NCBI RefSeq assembly: GCF_007859865.1
Contig: NZ_SJPI01000002.1
Span: forward strand, 1,012,721-1,076,720
Direction of reading: 5' to 3'
Length of the DNA: 64,000 bases
Source of the DNA: Rubripirellula amarantea
GTDB lineage: Bacteria > Planctomycetota > Planctomycetia > Pirellulales > Pirellulaceae
Of this stretch, positions 61,158 to 64,000 are shown one piece after another; the stretch's first letter is position 1; each line of letters starts with the position of its first letter. A model generated the notes under the pieces. It ran no database searches. It was not told the DNA's origin and was given only the letters and a program-made list of their open reading frames with translations. The position numbers were made by a program, and so were the translations under genes.

Positions 61158-61904
61158 ATGAAGCGACCCAACCCCCGCCTTTTGACGGTGCTTTGCAAGA
61201 AGAAGATCAGCCCGCATGTTTTGCGTCTTACCTTCGGTGGCGAATCAATGGCGACGTTTCCTGCTGGAGCGGAAGGCTCGTACATCAAGCTCATGTTTCC
61301 CAGTGATGGAAAGCGCCCGAAGCTCCGGACCTACACGGTTCGCAAGCAGCGTGAAGAGGAAATCGACGTCGACTTTGTTATCCACGGTGACGGAGGCCTC
61401 GCTGCAACGTGGGCGCAGGAATGTCCGCTTGGGGAATCCATCCTTGTCGGTGGCCCAGGTCCCGGCACGCTGGTTGATCCAGTGGCGGATTGGTTCCTGC
61501 TGGCTGGAGACCTCGCAGCTTTGCCCGCCTTGAGCGTCAACCTGAAGACGATGCCCCGCGATGCGCGGGGTGCCGCGTTCATCGAAGTCCTCTCCGAGGA
61601 GGACAAACAACTTCTGGATGCTCCGCAAGGCATCGAAATTCATTGGCTCATCAATCCGCATCCGGGCAAGCACCCCGAACTGCTCCGCCAGGCAGTTGAG
61701 GACTTCGAGTGGAAGGAGGGGCATCCCTTTGTGTGGGCCGCAAGCGAGTTTGGGACCATGCAGGGGCTTCGCACGTACCTCAAGGGCACGCGTGGACTTG
61801 GGAAGGAGCAGCTTTATCTATCAAGCTATTGGAAGCTCGGGATCACCGAAGAAGAACACAAGGAAGCCAAACGCGCCGATGCCCAAGAACACGCGCGACG
61901 CTAA
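61158..61904 (+). CDS. Siderophore-interacting protein (ViuB-like ferric reductase)
   Basis: This 248-residue flavoprotein has an FAD-binding domain with the RTYTVR motif (KLRTYTVRKQREEEIDVDFVIHGDGG) and a NAD(P)-binding SIP domain ending WAASEFGTMQGLRTYLKGTRG and LYLSSYWKLGITEEEHKEAKR, all diagnostic of the family. These enzymes reduce ferric siderophores in the cytoplasm to release iron. No siderophore transporter lies beside it. ATG at 61158 follows a weak ribosome-binding site (AAAGGACGAAC). Confidence 0.92.
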   Translation: MKRPNPRLLTVLCKKKISPHVLRLTFGGESMATFPAGAEGSYIKLMFPSDGKRPKLRTYTVRKQREEEIDVDFVIHGDGGLAATWAQECPLGESILVGGPGPGTLVDPVADWFLLAGDLAALPALSVNLKTMPRDARGAAFIEVLSEEDKQLLDAPQGIEIHWLINPHPGKHPELLRQAVEDFEWKEGHPFVWAASEFGTMQGLRTYLKGTRGLGKEQLYLSSYWKLGITEEEHKEAKRADAQEHARR

Positions 61905-62013
61905 CCAGTTTCCGGTCAACTTTTCCCTCAGGCTGTAAACACACCAAACTGTACACACGTACGACAACAATTTTTTAACCCATTCTGAAACCAAACTAAA
62001 CAGGTCAAGCAAT

Positions 62014-62814
62014 TTGAAAACTGCAACACTACTACTCGCCACATTCGCCTTGATTTTCTCAGGCTGTACGAACGAATCAGGTGAATCAACCACAACCCAA
62101 AAGACAGAAGTCGAGAACGGAGGAGGAGGGAAAGTGCTTTTTGTTGTGACTAGCCATGACAAAAAAGGGGACACCGGCGAAAAGACTGGCTACTACCTGG
62201 GAGAAGTATCTCACCCGTGGGAAGTCTTGCATTCGGCTGGATACGAAATTGATTTCGTCAGTCCCCAAGGCGGAAAAGCACCCATGGATGCCTTTGACAT
62301 GGATGATCCAATTAACAAAAAGTTTTGGGACGATGACGTGTACCGCACCAAAATTGAAAACACAAAAAAGCCAAGCGAAGTAAATCCGCATGAGTATGTC
62401 GCGATTCACTATGCAGGCGGACATGGAGCCATGTGGGACTTCGCTGACAACGCTGAAATTGCGGAGATCGCAAAAACGATCTATGAGAACAATGGTGTCG
62501 TGAGCGCCGTTTGTCACGGACCGGCTGGTCTTGTGAATATCAAACTGAGCGATGGAACGTATCTTGTAGACGGGAAAAAAGTAAATGGCTTCACCGACGA
62601 AGAAGAAGTCAAGGTCGGACTCGAAGACGTTGTTCCGTTTATGTTGGAGGACAAACTCATTGAGCGTGGGGGGAAGTTTGAAAAATCTGCTCCTTTTACC
62701 GAGCATGTTGCTGTCGATCAGAGATTGGTAACAGGTCAGAACCCCCAGTCGGCGAAAGAGGTTGGCATGGCTACCTTGCAGGAGTTGCAAAAGTTGAAGG
62801 AAGCGTCCCAGTAA
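62014..62814 (+). CDS. DJ-1/PfpI-family lipoprotein (Hsp31/glyoxalase III-like)
   Basis: This 266-residue protein starts at TTG with a lipoprotein signal (TATLLLATFALIFSGCTNES), then a DJ-1/PfpI domain. The nucleophile elbow is VVSAVCHGPAGL (Cys catalytic, followed by His), and the region HYAGGHGAMWDFADN provides the oxyanion/Glu area. Relatives hydrolyse glyoxals or act as chaperones; anchoring in the envelope is less usual. The gene is richer in A/T than its neighbours, with many AAA codons and Lys residues, and its leader is also AT-rich, suggesting transfer from another phylum such as Bacteroidota. It is a single gene. Confidence 0.85.
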   Translation: MKTATLLLATFALIFSGCTNESGESTTTQKTEVENGGGGKVLFVVTSHDKKGDTGEKTGYYLGEVSHPWEVLHSAGYEIDFVSPQGGKAPMDAFDMDDPINKKFWDDDVYRTKIENTKKPSEVNPHEYVAIHYAGGHGAMWDFADNAEIAEIAKTIYENNGVVSAVCHGPAGLVNIKLSDGTYLVDGKKVNGFTDEEEVKVGLEDVVPFMLEDKLIERGGKFEKSAPFTEHVAVDQRLVTGQNPQSAKEVGMATLQELQKLKEASQ

Positions 62815-62976
62815 TCGTTGCAAATTGGAAACGGAGGCAACCCATTAGATTTCAACTTGAAACAATGGATTACACAATGAAAATTCTTCTCGCCGGTCCA
62901 GATGATGCTTGAGTCAACGGACAGCAATTGGATCGTTTGTGATCTGAGCGCCTTTCAGGTCGCAAAGAATCAGCAG

Positions 62977-63222
62977 TCAGGAGCGGCGGCTGATAATGAT
63001 CAGCCCCGAAACAATAATCAGTGCGGAACCCGCCATCATTTGCGAGCTGAGAGTTTCTTGAAACCAGAAGACTCCCAAGCCGACGCCAAACAGCAGGCGA
63101 GAATATCGGAAGGGAGTCACCGCTGACACGTCACCTGTTCGCATCGCTTTCATCAGGCAGGCATACGCAACGGAGAAGCGAACAACGAAAGGCACTTCCG
63201 GCAAGCCGCGGGTCGTAGTCAC
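62977..63222 (-). pseudogene. 3-prime fragment of an EamA/DMT-family transporter
   Basis: About 81 residues correspond to the last three membrane helices of an EamA drug/metabolite transporter: AYACLMKAMRTGDVSAVTPFRYSRLLFGVGLGVFWFQETLSSQMMAGSALIIVSGLIIISRR. The roughly 200 preceding residues are missing and the sequence upstream changes character, so the transporter is truncated and presumably inactive. Confidence 0.7.
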
Positions 63223-63366
63223 CAGAGTTGGTCAGACTGTTTTGGTAAGCTAAATACAAAGGCAACGTGAATTTTGCAGCTTCCCCTTATCAGAACACCA
63301 ACCGACAACGCAGATGATGCAAAAGGCGAGCACAGTGCGACAGACTCCAAACGCTGCAAGAACAGG

Positions 63367-63792
63367 ATGGTAGAACAAATGAACGGAGAAGCGAATCTGC
63401 TGAAGTTGCTGCAAAACATGCGACCGGAACTGCAAGATGGCGAATATGTGTTTTGCTCATTGGAACCTGCAGTTGCGTCCGAACTTTGCCTTTCCCCCGT
63501 CGGTCAGTTTCTTGAAGAGGAGGGTTTGACGCTGATTCTTGCCAAGGACGAAGCGGAAGCGAACCGTCTCGACTTCACTTTTCCTTGCAGGAAGATCACT
63601 CTCAAAGTGCACTCCAGCCTCGAGGCTATCGGTTTCCTTGCCGTCGTTACTGAAAAACTCGCTCAGCAGGGCATCAGCGTCAATGCATTCTCAGCCTACT
63701 TCCATGACCACCTCTTTGTTCCAACGGAGAAAGCTGAAGACGCGATGCGTGTATTGGGCGACGTGGTCAGAAAATCACTTCGCTCGCAGTAA
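63367..63792 (+). CDS. ACT-domain protein (ACT_3/ACT_7 type, DUF2241-like)
   Basis: This protein of about 141 residues has the pair of ACT-like modules found in small stand-alone proteins: LLKLLQNMRPELQDGEYVFCSLE and GLTLILAKDEAEANRLDFTFPCRKITLKVHSSLEAIGFLAVVTEKLAQQGISVNAFSAYFHDHLFVPTEKAEDAMRVL (the second starts near residue 60). ACT domains bind amino acids or related ligands; function is otherwise unknown. I start at 63367 (MVEQMNGE); 63379 is an alternative, and the frame is open to 63274 without family match. It is a single gene. Confidence 0.82.
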   Translation: MVEQMNGEANLLKLLQNMRPELQDGEYVFCSLEPAVASELCLSPVGQFLEEEGLTLILAKDEAEANRLDFTFPCRKITLKVHSSLEAIGFLAVVTEKLAQQGISVNAFSAYFHDHLFVPTEKAEDAMRVLGDVVRKSLRSQ

Positions 63793-64000
63793 CGTCTATG
63801 AACGACAACGTCATCGACGACGGTAGCCGAACGAGTCCGATTTTCGATAACCAGTGGAGGGACTCGTGGCCTCGTCCACTACGCCAGCGTTTGGTTGTTC
63901 GCGCCAACTGTGCGACGTAGACTGCCTGTCAGGTTTCAAGTTGTTTAATCGCCAGCGAGGATAGGATGGCTTCCGAATTCAAGGTGAAGCATTTCAAAGT
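63793..64000. other. Right edge, no gene recognised
   Basis: The last 208 bp contain no recognisable gene end. A gene may begin near 63966 (atggcttccgaattc...) and continue beyond the window, but the ten or so codons seen are too few to name it. Confidence 0.3.

Overview
The window reads as chromosomal DNA of a planctomycete of the Pirellulaceae type (Rhodopirellula or a close relative), probably marine. The indicators are a DUF1592/DUF1588-type cytochrome protein followed by a Tat-exported DUF1552 protein, a DUF1559 prepilin-like protein with a partner lipoprotein, an LE-D-RRLL export motif with dockerin repeats, an overlapping ECF sigma factor/Ser-Thr kinase pair, a GH117 glycosidase that normally acts on agar-type galactans, and families of short palindromic repeats, some of them inside genes. 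Short operons alternate strand, intergenic spaces are long, and Shine-Dalgarno signals are often weak. No rRNA, tRNA, CRISPR array or complete insertion sequence was recognised.

Layout. 0.3-10.5 kb: sugar acetyltransferase, DUF1592/DUF1552 pair, NmrA-like reductase, CPA2 cation/proton antiporter preceded by seven tandem 23-bp hairpin units, GH117 enzyme. 10.5-13 kb: protein kinase and ECF sigma factor. 13.3-23.5 kb: a phosphate-centred region with a PhoD-like phosphatase, a polytopic membrane protein, a PhoA-type alkaline phosphatase, a Na/Pi cotransporter, arsenate reductase, a VOC protein and a calcineurin-like phosphoesterase. 23.6-31.4 kb: a frameshifted LamG-like gene, nitroreductase, remnants of a dockerin protein and of a methyltransferase, membrane proteins, flavohemoprotein, and a GxxExxY protein beside three long inverted-repeat units. 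32-43 kb: cupin, a DoxX-like/MarR/metallo-beta-lactamase operon, several secreted proteins, esterase, DUF1559 module. 43-51 kb: two divergent Cys/His-rich secreted paralogues and a tightly overlapping five-gene operon (DUF58, pseudo-transglutaminase, MoxR ATPase, His-rich lipoprotein, metal-type permease). 51-56.5 kb: decayed tspO and old-yellow-enzyme genes, CoA-binding protein, a zinc-ribbon/HEPN protein, a VapBC-like toxin-antitoxin pair, GNAT acetyltransferase. 56.5-61 kb: a decayed and an intact second copy of the DoxX/MarR/MBL operon with a beta-helix gene between them. 61-64 kb: siderophore-interacting protein, an AT-richer DJ-1/PfpI lipoprotein, an EamA fragment and an ACT-domain protein.

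The most interesting points are: (a) a protein with six zinc-ribbon units and a C-terminal HEPN-like Rx4H motif, next to a PIN toxin module, a candidate defence or RNA-targeting effector; (b) three copies of one MarR-controlled operon, the intact copies having a perfect TAGCTGTA-N3-TACAGCTA palindrome over the -10 box, while the copy that lost its MarR DNA-binding domain has lost both palindrome and -10; (c) the MoxR/DUF58/transglutaminase-like module coupled by 4-20 bp overlaps to a His-rich lipoprotein and a permease; (d) palindromic repeat elements inserted in frame into two genes of that operon.
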